Assembly (NCBI GenBank): GCA_025934635.1
Contig: JAICWX010000268.1
Span: forward strand, 1 to 11,535
DNA from: Streptosporangiaceae bacterium
GTDB taxonomy: Bacteria > Actinomycetota > Actinomycetes > Streptosporangiales > Streptosporangiaceae
Direction: 5' to 3'
DNA length: 11,535 nt
Shown here: positions 6,103 through 11,535 of the stretch, piece by piece
Numbering within the stretch: the first letter of the stretch is position 1
How the letters are laid out: each line of letters opens with the position of its first letter
Notes under the pieces: model-generated
What the model was told of the DNA's origin: nothing
Seen by the model: only the letters and a program-made list of their open reading frames with translations
Database searches by the model: none
Program-made: the position numbers and the translations under genes

Positions 6103-8343
6103 GTGAGCGTCAGTGACCATGCCATCGCCCGGCACTCCACCGGGGCCGCCCCGGGGCCGGCACCGATCCTGGTGGCGGACGCCGGCGGTCCCGGGACCGG
6201 CCTGATCCTGTTCCCGCGGGCGGACGCGCTGCCCGCCGCCTGGGCTGGCCCGGTGACGCCGGACACCGATCCCGGCGACGTCGCGCCGCTGCTGGCCGCC
6301 GTCCGGCCGTGCCCGCTGCTGCCCGGGCACGGGGAGGGCTGGTTCGGGCGGCCCGGCCTGGCCGGCCACCGGCTCGGGAGCGCGGGGGAGCCGGCGGCCG
6401 GGCGGGACTGGTCGCCGCTTTTCCGGCCGGGGCGTATCGAGCACGACGGGCGCCGGGCCCGGATCGAGGCCAGCGACACCGAGGCCGGACTGGACCTGAC
6501 AACCGAGGTCGAAGCGGTGCCGGGCGGTGCGATCCGCGCCCGGCACACGCTCACCAACCTCGGCCGCCAGCCGTACCTCGTCGACAGCCTGGAGGTGGTC
6601 TTCCCGCTGCCGGGACGGGTCGGGGAGGTCCTCGACTTCACCGGACGGCAGACCGCCGAGCGCATCCCGCAGCGTCACCCCGTCGGCGACGGGCTGTGGC
6701 TGCGCGAAGGCCGGCGGGGCCATACCGGCCACGACTCGGCCACGGTCCTGGTGGCCGGCGTGCCCGGTTTCGCCTTCGGCCACGGCGAGGTCTTCGGCCT
6801 GCACGTCGCCTGGAGCGGCAACACCGTGCACCGGCTCGAGCGGGTGCCCTCCGGGCTGGGCATGGCGAGTGGGGGTGCGGCGGGCGGGGGAGGGGGAGGG
6901 AGTGTGGAGGGGATCCTGCCGGGGGTCACCACCATCGGCGGCGGCGAGCTGCTGCTGCCGGGCGAGATCGCCCTGGCCGAAGGCGAGTCCTACACCACCC
7001 CGTGGATCTACCTCGCGGCCGGCCAGGGCGGCCTGGACGACCTGTCCGCCCAGTTCCACGGCTACCTGCGCGCGCAGCCCGCGCACCCGGGCTCACCCCG
7101 GCCGGTCAACCTCAACGTCTGGGAGGCGGTCTACTTCCGGCACGACCCCGGCAAGCTGACCGCACTGGCCGATGCCGCCGCCGGGCTCGGCGTGGAACGG
7201 TTCGTACTGGATGACGGCTGGTTCACCGGGCGCCGCAGTGACCGGGCCGGCCTGGGCGACTGGCGGGTCGACGAGGACGTCTGGCCGGGCGGCCTGCACC
7301 GGCTCGTCGGGCACGTGCGTGGCCGCGGCATGCAGTTCGGGCTCTGGATCGAACCCGAGATGGTCAACCCCGACTCCGGCCTTTACCGCGCGCACCCGGA
7401 CTGGATCTTGTCCGCCGGGCACCGGGTCCCGCCGCTGCAGCGGCACCAGCTGGTTCTCGACCTGACCCGGCCCGAGGTCAGCGGCTACCTGCTCGAGCGG
7501 ATCAGCACGCTGCTGTCGGAGTACGAGATCTCCTACATCAAATGGGACTGCAACCGCGACATCGTCGACGCGGGCAGCGGCGCGCGCGGCGGCGCCCCGG
7601 CCGCGCACGGCCAGGCGCTCGCCGTGTACGCGCTGCTGGACGAGCTGCGGGCGCGGCACCCGCAGGTGGAATGGGAATCCTGCGCGGCCGGCGGCGGCCG
7701 GATCGACCTGGCCATACTGGAACGCGTCCAGCGCGTCTGGACCTCCGACATGACCGACGCCCTGGCCCGGCAGCCGATCCAGCGCTGGACCGGGCAGCTG
7801 GTGCCGCCGGAGTACCTGGGAGCGCACGTCTCGGCCTCGTTCTCCCACCAGACCGGCCGGTACATGCCGATGGCGCTGCGCGGCGCGACCGCCCTGTACG
7901 GCCATTTCGGCATCGAGGCGGACATCACCCAGCTCAGCCAGGACGATATTGCCGAGCTGGCCGACTGGATCGAGCTGTACCAGCGGCACCGCGGGCTCAT
8001 CCACTCCGGCCGCGTGACCAGGATCGACACCCCGGACGACACCGCCTGGATGCACGGCGTCGTCGCCGCCGACCGGTCCGCGGCCCTGGTCAGCTACGTC
8101 CAGCTGGACGAGCCGGGGAACGACCAGCCCGCCGCCCTGCGCGTTCCCGGGCTCGACCCGGCCCGGCGCTACCAGGTCACCGACGTGACACCGGGACCAG
8201 TGCGCCCCCGCCGCAGCGGCCTGGACGAACCCGGGATTCCCGCCGTCCAGGTCGCCGGCGCCGCGCTGGCCGGTATCGGCCTCGCGATTGCCCCCCGCCG
8301 GGCCCTGACCGCCGCCGTCATCCTGATCGAAGCGCTAGCCTAG
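6103..8343 (+). CDS. Alpha-galactosidase, glycoside hydrolase family 36
   Basis: This 746-residue enzyme has the size and domain order of bacterial GH36: an N-terminal beta-sandwich (to about residue 325), a TIM barrel and a C-terminal beta domain. Barrel signatures are VNLNVWEAVYFRHDP, then FVLDDGWFTGRR and FGLWIEPEMVNPDS. YIKWDCNRD follows with the expected nucleophile D482, then WESCAAGGGRIDLA, and TSDMTD with the expected acid/base D549. The family removes terminal alpha-1,6-galactose from melibiose, raffinose or stachyose with retention of configuration. No signal peptide is present, so it should act in the cytoplasm on imported sugar. The GTG at 6103 has GGAG five bases upstream (6094-6097). 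Two oddities: the acid/base motif reads SDMTD where many relatives have SDNTD, and residues 253-270 form a glycine-rich insertion before the IGGGELLLPGE segment. It is the last gene of the operon. Confidence 0.95.
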   Translation: MSVSDHAIARHSTGAAPGPAPILVADAGGPGTGLILFPRADALPAAWAGPVTPDTDPGDVAPLLAAVRPCPLLPGHGEGWFGRPGLAGHRLGSAGEPAAGRDWSPLFRPGRIEHDGRRARIEASDTEAGLDLTTEVEAVPGGAIRARHTLTNLGRQPYLVDSLEVVFPLPGRVGEVLDFTGRQTAERIPQRHPVGDGLWLREGRRGHTGHDSATVLVAGVPGFAFGHGEVFGLHVAWSGNTVHRLERVPSGLGMASGGAAGGGGGGSVEGILPGVTTIGGGELLLPGEIALAEGESYTTPWIYLAAGQGGLDDLSAQFHGYLRAQPAHPGSPRPVNLNVWEAVYFRHDPGKLTALADAAAGLGVERFVLDDGWFTGRRSDRAGLGDWRVDEDVWPGGLHRLVGHVRGRGMQFGLWIEPEMVNPDSGLYRAHPDWILSAGHRVPPLQRHQLVLDLTRPEVSGYLLERISTLLSEYEISYIKWDCNRDIVDAGSGARGGAPAAHGQALAVYALLDELRARHPQVEWESCAAGGGRIDLAILERVQRVWTSDMTDALARQPIQRWTGQLVPPEYLGAHVSASFSHQTGRYMPMALRGATALYGHFGIEADITQLSQDDIAELADWIELYQRHRGLIHSGRVTRIDTPDDTAWMHGVVAADRSAALVSYVQLDEPGNDQPAALRVPGLDPARRYQVTDVTPGPVRPRRSGLDEPGIPAVQVAGAALAGIGLAIAPRRALTAAVILIEALA
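6871..6900 (+). other. G-rich quadruplex-type tract inside the alpha-galactosidase gene
   Basis: Five G runs on the coding strand (6871-6875, 6882-6884, 6886-6890, 6892-6896, 6898-6900) are separated by 6, 1, 1 and 1 bases, which meets the usual G3+N1-7 quadruplex rule. They encode glycine with GGG and GGA codons, including six glycines in a row (G261-G266), whereas the rest of the gene favours GGC. The tract is probably a recent simple-sequence expansion. Confidence 0.6.
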
Positions 8344-8352
8344 GCTGCCCCT

Positions 8353-8368
8353 CGCCGGCCTGCCGGCG
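8353..8368. terminator. GC-rich hairpin after the alpha-galactosidase gene
   Basis: CGCCGGC (8353-8359) and GCCGGCG (8362-8368) form a perfect inverted repeat about 10 nt after the stop codon (effectively a 6-bp stem with a 4-base loop). It lies between convergent genes and could end the sugar operon, although it lacks a T run, as is common for actinomycete terminators. Confidence 0.5.
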
Positions 8369-8373
8369 AACGA

Positions 8374-8423
8374 CATCGATGCTCCATCAATGTCGCGGTG
8401 GCAGCATCGATGCTCCATCAATG
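8374..8423. repeat. Two copies of a 19-bp repeat, period 31, between convergent genes
   Basis: CATCGATGCTCCATCAATG occurs at 8374-8392 and again at 8405-8423, separated by 12 unrelated bases. Each copy is itself an imperfect inverted repeat: CATCGATG and CATCAATG are eight-base arms around CTC with one mismatch. The second copy ends 3 bases before the last base of tetR. The period of 31 bp is nearly three helical turns, so two protein dimers could bind the same face. It may instead help terminate the convergent transcripts; no family match is recognised. Confidence 0.65.
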
Positions 8424-8426
8424 CCG

Positions 8427-9125
8427 CTAGCGCCCTTTACGGGTCCGGGATTTGCGCGGCGCGGCGCCGGGAGCCGGCGGGGCCGCGTCGCCGTCGTCGG
8501 CCAGGGCGCCGAGGCCGTGCCTGACCAGCGACTGGGCGGTCCGCACGACCGTGTCCAGCGAGCCCCGGCGCGGGTTCCACCACTCGGCGGCCCAGTTGAG
8601 TGCGCCCAGGACCATCATCCGGGCCGCCATCGGGTCCAGGTCGGCTCGCAGCAGCCCGGCGTTGCCGGCGTCCTGCAGCAGCTTGCGCCACATGTCGCCG
8701 TACTGGGAGGCCTCGGCCGCGTACCGGATCGCGATGTTCTCGGGGACCTGTCCCGCGTTGCGGATCGAGGCCGTGGTGTAGTCCGAGATCTCCAGGCAGT
8801 AGCGCAGGTGCGCCTCGACGGCGGCGTCGATCCGGTCCAGCGCATCGGCACCGGGCGGCAGGGCGGCGAGGACCCCGGTCAGGTGCTCGCGCATGTGCGC
8901 GATGCCCGACCACATGACCTCCTCGATCAGGTCATCACGGGACGGGAAATAGTAGTAGATGGCCGGTGCCTGGATCTCCGCCTGCTCGGCGACGTCGCTC
9001 AGCCGGGTGCCCGCGTACCCCTTCCGGCTGAGCACGTGGGCGGCGGCGTCGAGGATCCGCTCCCTGGTCCGCGCGGACTTGGAACTGGCATCCTCAGCTA
9101 TCGCCACCTCCTGTTTTCTAGGCAC
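8427..9125 (-). CDS. TetR/AcrR-family transcriptional regulator
   Basis: The 232-residue product has a TetR N-terminal DNA-binding domain at about residues 17-66 (RERILDAAAHVLSRKGYAGT, then LSDVAEQAEIQAPAIYYYFP and SRDDLIEEV). An all-helical ligand-binding domain follows. The C-terminus is a proline/alanine linker with a basic tail (PRKSRTRKGR). The chosen GTG at 9125 has no Shine-Dalgarno sequence but lies 7 nt after a perfect TATAAT, so the mRNA is probably leaderless. The AGGAG inside codons 5-6 directly abuts the next in-frame GTG and leaves no spacing for it. The gene converges on the alpha-galactosidase and is divergent from the serine hydrolase and acyl-CoA synthetase genes, which are the more likely regulon. 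The ligand is unknown; CoA thioesters or lipophilic compounds are common for the family. Confidence 0.92.
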   Translation of the reverse strand: MPRKQEVAIAEDASSKSARTRERILDAAAHVLSRKGYAGTRLSDVAEQAEIQAPAIYYYFPSRDDLIEEVMWSGIAHMREHLTGVLAALPPGADALDRIDAAVEAHLRYCLEISDYTTASIRNAGQVPENIAIRYAAEASQYGDMWRKLLQDAGNAGLLRADLDPMAARMMVLGALNWAAEWWNPRRGSLDTVVRTAQSLVRHGLGALADDGDAAPPAPGAAPRKSRTRKGR

Positions 9126-9145
9126 GCGTCAAATTATAGGCGTGC
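9122..9145 (-). promoter_or_regulatory. tetR promoter (-10) within a candidate TetR operator
   Basis: On the minus strand TATAAT (9138-9133) is a perfect -10 box seven bases before the GTG, so transcription should start at or next to the start codon. The -35 region (CGGGCA, 9161-9156) is a weak match. GCACGC (9122-9127) and GCGTGC (9140-9145) are perfect 6-bp arms 12 bases apart that enclose the -10 box. A palindrome of 24 bp in this place fits autorepression by the TetR protein. Confidence 0.55.
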
Positions 9146-9206
9146 GTGATCCGCCTGCCCGCCCTGGGCCACCGTCACGGCCGTGCCCGGCGCCGGGCCC
9201 AGAGGG

Positions 9207-9230
9207 AATATTTTTATTTCCTATAAAATA
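9207..9230. promoter_or_regulatory. AT-rich island with inverted repeats
   Basis: Twenty-two of 24 bases are A or T in a region otherwise very rich in GC. TATTTT (9209-9214) and AAAATA (9225-9230) are perfect inverted arms ten bases apart, and GGAA/TTCC (9205-9208, 9218-9221) nest across them. It could be a promoter core for the serine hydrolase (TATAAA at 9222) or a binding site for a nucleoid protein such as Lsr2. Confidence 0.35.
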
Positions 9231-9375
9231 CTTGCCATCCGGCAACTGTTCGCCCGCCTCGGCTGTTGCGTACCCGCCTCGGCGGTGTGCCACCAACTCC
9301 CAGGATGGCGTCCACCCACCCGGTCGGCGCGCCCACCGCAAGCTCAACGCCGGCTTCCGATGAATTCGCCGTCGG

Positions 9376-9398
9376 CCGGACGTCTGGATAGCGTCCGG
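9376..9398. repeat. Perfect 7-bp-stem hairpin upstream of the serine hydrolase
   Basis: CCGGACG (9376-9382) and CGTCCGG (9392-9398) pair around the nine-base loop TCTGGATAG. It lies 59 bases before the hydrolase ATG with no T run, so it may be a leader-RNA structure or a regulator site. Confidence 0.4.
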
Positions 9399-9457
9399 AG
9401 ACCGGGGCGCACGCTCCGGCAGCCACGCGAGGGAAGGCCGAACGAGAGGAGCAGGAC

Positions 9458-10675
9458 ATGCCGGGAGGGCTCACGGCGAAGGGGACCGAGGCGCTGGACC
9501 AGGCCCTGGCGCGCCACGTCGGAGATAGCGACAGCCTGCCCGGGCTGGTCGCCCTGGTCGCCCGGGGTGACGACGTGCACGTCGCGGCGCTCGGGCACAA
9601 GGCCTTCGGCGACCCCGAGCCCATCGGCCGCGACGCCATCTTCCGCATCGCCTCGATCAGCAAGCCGATCGCCGGGGCCGCGGCCATGCTGCTCCTCCAA
9701 GACGGGGCGATGGCCCTGGACGATCCCGTAAAGCGCTGGCTGCCCGAGTTCGCCGAGCCGAAGGTACTCAGGAGCCTGGAATCCGAGCTCGACGACACGG
9801 TCCCGGCGATGCGCCCCATCACCGTCGAGGACGTGCTGTCGTTCCGCTTCGGCTTCGGCTCCATCATGGCTCCCGGCCCCTTCCCGGTCACCAGGGCCGA
9901 GCACAAGCTCGGCCTCAAGACCCTCGGGCCGCCGTGGCCGCCACCCGACCTGACCCCGGACCAGTGGATCGCCGGCCTGGCCAGCCTGCCGCTGCTCGAC
10001 CAGCCGGGGACCCGGTGGCGGTACAACACCAGCGCGTCGGTGGCCGGCGTGCTCATCGAGCGGGTCGCGGGCGCGCCGCTGGCCGAGGTGCTGCGCGAGC
10101 GGGTGTTCGAGCCGCTCGGGATGGCCGACACCGGCTTCTGGGTCCCGGCGGCCAAGCGGGACCGCTTCACCACCTTCTACGTGCCCGGAGCCGACGGCGA
10201 GGCACTGCGCGTGCTCGACCGCCCCGACGGCTGGTGGTCGGCGCCGCTGAAGTGGCCCGACGCCAGCGGCGGCCTGGTCTCGACCGCGGATGATCTCTAC
10301 CGGTTCGCGTCGATGCTGGCCGCGGACGGCGCCGGCCTGCTCTCCGCCGAGTCAGTCAGGCTGATGACCCGCGACCGGATGCCCGCCGCCGAGCGCGCCG
10401 AGAACCGGATCTTCCTCGGCGACCGCAGCGGCTGGGGCCTGATGATGCTGGTCCCCGCCGGTGAAGGCGGCGCAGGCGGCGAGGACGGCGCGGCCGGCCA
10501 CCCCGGCATACCGGGCGGGTTCGGCTGGGATGGCGGCTCGGGCACCACCTGGCGCACCGACATGGCCGCCGGCCTCACCGGCATCCTGCTGACCCAGCGG
10601 ATGGTGATGTCGCCCGAACCCCCCCAGGTCGTCAGCGACTTCTGGGCCGCCGCCTACGGCGCCATCGACAGCTGA
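9458..10675 (+). CDS. Serine hydrolase, class C beta-lactamase/EstB-like fold
   Basis: The 405-residue product belongs to the beta-lactamase-related serine hydrolases (Pfam Beta-lactamase, PF00144), which include esterases, D-aminopeptidases and true AmpC enzymes. The catalytic SxxK reads S66-I-S-K69 within FRIASISKPIAG. The second motif is RYNTS with Y189 as the likely base, followed by VAGVLIERVAG and VFEPLGMADTGFW. The GFGWDGGSGTTWRTD block occupies the place of the lactamase KTG motif. No signal peptide is visible, so it is probably cytoplasmic and more likely an esterase or amidase than a resistance enzyme. A gly/ala-rich loop (GEGGAGGEDGAAGHPG) precedes the C-terminal block. The ATG at 9458 has GAGGAG six bases upstream. 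The next gene in the same direction is an acyl-CoA synthetase 96 bases away, so a shared role in ester or lipid catabolism is conceivable. Confidence 0.9.
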   Translation: MPGGLTAKGTEALDQALARHVGDSDSLPGLVALVARGDDVHVAALGHKAFGDPEPIGRDAIFRIASISKPIAGAAAMLLLQDGAMALDDPVKRWLPEFAEPKVLRSLESELDDTVPAMRPITVEDVLSFRFGFGSIMAPGPFPVTRAEHKLGLKTLGPPWPPPDLTPDQWIAGLASLPLLDQPGTRWRYNTSASVAGVLIERVAGAPLAEVLRERVFEPLGMADTGFWVPAAKRDRFTTFYVPGADGEALRVLDRPDGWWSAPLKWPDASGGLVSTADDLYRFASMLAADGAGLLSAESVRLMTRDRMPAAERAENRIFLGDRSGWGLMMLVPAGEGGAGGEDGAAGHPGIPGGFGWDGGSGTTWRTDMAAGLTGILLTQRMVMSPEPPQVVSDFWAAAYGAIDS

Positions 10676-10696
10676 CCAGGCCGGCCGGACCCGGGG

Positions 10697-10726
10697 TTGT
10701 CTGCCGCCGGGGTACCTAGCTACGTT
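10697..10726 (+). promoter_or_regulatory. Weak promoter candidate for the acyl-CoA synthetase gene
   Basis: TTGTCT (10697-10702) and TACGTT (10721-10726) are 18 bases apart in the 96-bp gap before the ligase gene. The -35 matches TTGACA at 4 of 6 positions and the -10 matches TATAAT at 3 of 6. The gene could equally be read through from the serine hydrolase. Confidence 0.25.
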
Positions 10727-10771
10727 TGAGGCAGATTATTAACCCCATCGACGCCGTCCCGGCGGAGGACC

Positions 10772-11535
10772 ATGTACCCAGGCACGTACGCGGCCGCGAC
10801 GCCGGACAAGGTCGCGGCGGTCATGACCGGCACCGGTGAGACACTTACCTACGGAGACCTCGAACGGCGCTCGGTCCAGCTGGCGCACGTGCTGCACGAC
10901 GCGGGGCTGCGGCCCGGTGACGTGGTGGCGCTGCTGACCGAGAACAGCCTGCGCGCGTTCGAGGTGTACTGGGCCGCGATGCGGTCCGGCCTGTACATCA
11001 CCGCCGTCAACTGGCACCTCAAGCCGGACGAGGTCGCCTATATCGTCGCCGACAGCGGCGCCAAGGCGCTGATCACCTCGGCCGGGCAGCGGGAAACCGC
11101 GGCCGCGATCACCGGCGCGACCCCGGCCGCCAAGCTCCGGCTGTCCTACGGCGGTCCGGTCGACGGGTACGGATCCTACGAGGACACGATCGCCGCCGCG
11201 CCCGCGGAGCCGTTCGCCGACCAGCCGTCCGGCGCCACCATGCTGTACTCCTCCGGCACCACCGGCCGGCCCAAGGGCGTCCGGCCGCCGCTCCCGGACC
11301 GCCAGATCACCGAGCCGGGCGACGCGCTGGCCGGCCTGGCCAGCATGTTCTTCGGCGCCGACGAGAACTCGGTGTACCTGTCGCCCGGCCCGATCTACCA
11401 CGCGGCCCCGCTGCGCTGGTCCGGCTCCCTGCAGGTCCTCGGGGCCACCGTGGTCATGATGCCGCGGTTCGACGCCGAGCAGACGCTCCAGGCCATCGCC
11501 GATCACGGCGTCACCCACGCCCAGTTCGTGCCGAC
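10772..11535 (+). CDS. FadD-like acyl-CoA synthetase (AMP-binding enzyme), N-terminal half, runs off the right edge
   Basis: From the ATG at 10772 the frame is open to the window end (254 codons), about half of a protein of usually 500-550 residues. The adenylate-forming signature YSSGTTGRPKGV starts at Y159 and is the phosphate-binding A3 motif. LTYGDLERRS near the start and VYLSPGPIYHAAPLRWSGSL with LGATVVMMPRFDAE further on match mycobacterial-type FadD long-chain or steroid-side-chain ligases. The enzyme activates a carboxylic acid with ATP and joins it to CoA; the substrate cannot be predicted from the half seen. GGAGG (10764-10768) lies three bases before the ATG. Upstream lie the serine hydrolase in the same direction and the divergent TetR regulator, so these may form one lipid or aromatic-acid catabolic module that continues to the right. 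Confidence 0.92.
   Translation, partial: MYPGTYAAATPDKVAAVMTGTGETLTYGDLERRSVQLAHVLHDAGLRPGDVVALLTENSLRAFEVYWAAMRSGLYITAVNWHLKPDEVAYIVADSGAKALITSAGQRETAAAITGATPAAKLRLSYGGPVDGYGSYEDTIAAAPAEPFADQPSGATMLYSSGTTGRPKGVRPPLPDRQITEPGDALAGLASMFFGADENSVYLSPGPIYHAAPLRWSGSLQVLGATVVMMPRFDAEQTLQAIADHGVTHAQFVP

Larger units (their letters stand above)
9129..9457. other. 329-bp intergenic region upstream of the serine hydrolase
   Basis: No gene is supported here; the frames that cross it are shadows of tetR or the hydrolase. It holds the tetR promoter, a perfect 14-bp GC palindrome (GCCCGGCGCCGGGC, 9185-9198), an AT-rich island (9207-9230) and a small TTGCC/GGCAA hairpin (9232-9245). An 11-bp direct repeat CCCGCCTCGGC (9253-9263 and 9273-9283) and a 7-bp-stem hairpin (9376-9398) follow. 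The promoter of the serine hydrolase should lie here; the best -10 candidate is TATAAA at 9222-9227 but no -35 matches it. Confidence 0.5.

Noticed and set aside
5767..8055. Minus-strand frames of 439 and 320 residues opposite the alpha-galactosidase
   Set aside because: They overlap the GH36 coding sequence completely and show no domain signature.
8374..8423. A minimal CRISPR array
   Set aside because: There are only two 19-bp repeats with a 12-bp spacer, too short for CRISPR, and no cas gene is nearby.
7542..9149. A 535-residue plus-strand frame spanning the end of the alpha-galactosidase and all of tetR
   Set aside because: It is out of frame with GH36, antisense to tetR and made mostly of R, G, A and P; it is a shadow.
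9458..10675. The serine hydrolase as a true beta-lactamase resistance gene
   Set aside because: It has the SxxK and Tyr motifs of the fold but no signal peptide and no standard KTG; esterase-like family members share this pattern.

Overview
The window is high-GC DNA with GC-rich third codon positions, GTG starts and purine-rich ribosome binding sites. It also has a sugar importer operon with no ATPase gene and a mycobacterial-type FadD ligase. All of this points to an actinomycete chromosome (Streptomyces/Streptosporangium/Pseudonocardia-like); the genus cannot be told from the sequence alone.

Layout. (1) 1-432, minus strand: N-terminal part of an MHS-family major facilitator transporter that runs off the left edge. 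(2) 622-1502, plus strand: a severed N-terminal fragment of a type I restriction methylase subunit (HsdM), followed 2 nt later by an intact NUDIX hydrolase. (3) 1652-8343: a complete alpha-galactoside utilisation locus. It has a LacI-family repressor (minus strand) divergent from an operon of two CUT1 ABC permeases, a lipoprotein solute-binding protein and a GH36 alpha-galactosidase. (4) 8427-9125, minus strand: a TetR-family repressor that converges on the alpha-galactosidase. (5) 9458-10675, plus strand: a beta-lactamase-fold serine hydrolase. (6) 10772-11535, plus strand: the start of a FadD-like acyl-CoA synthetase that runs off the right edge.

How it works together (inference from family knowledge). 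The binding protein captures an alpha-galactoside such as melibiose or raffinose and the two permeases import it. They are probably energised by a shared MsiK-type ATPase encoded elsewhere. The cytoplasmic GH36 enzyme then releases galactose. The LacI protein probably represses the operon at a perfect palindrome (2792-2803) on the predicted transcription start. Two related but imperfect palindromes lie upstream of lacI and just past its stop codon, so looping or a relic promoter is possible. The tetR gene looks leaderless, with an inverted repeat across its -10 box that suggests autoregulation.

I found no clearly new multi-gene system. The points most worth a second look are small: the operator set around lacI, the HsdM relic, a glycine-rich insertion with a quadruplex-type G-run inside the alpha-galactosidase, a 19-bp repeat pair between convergent genes, and an AT-rich island in the long gap before the serine hydrolase.
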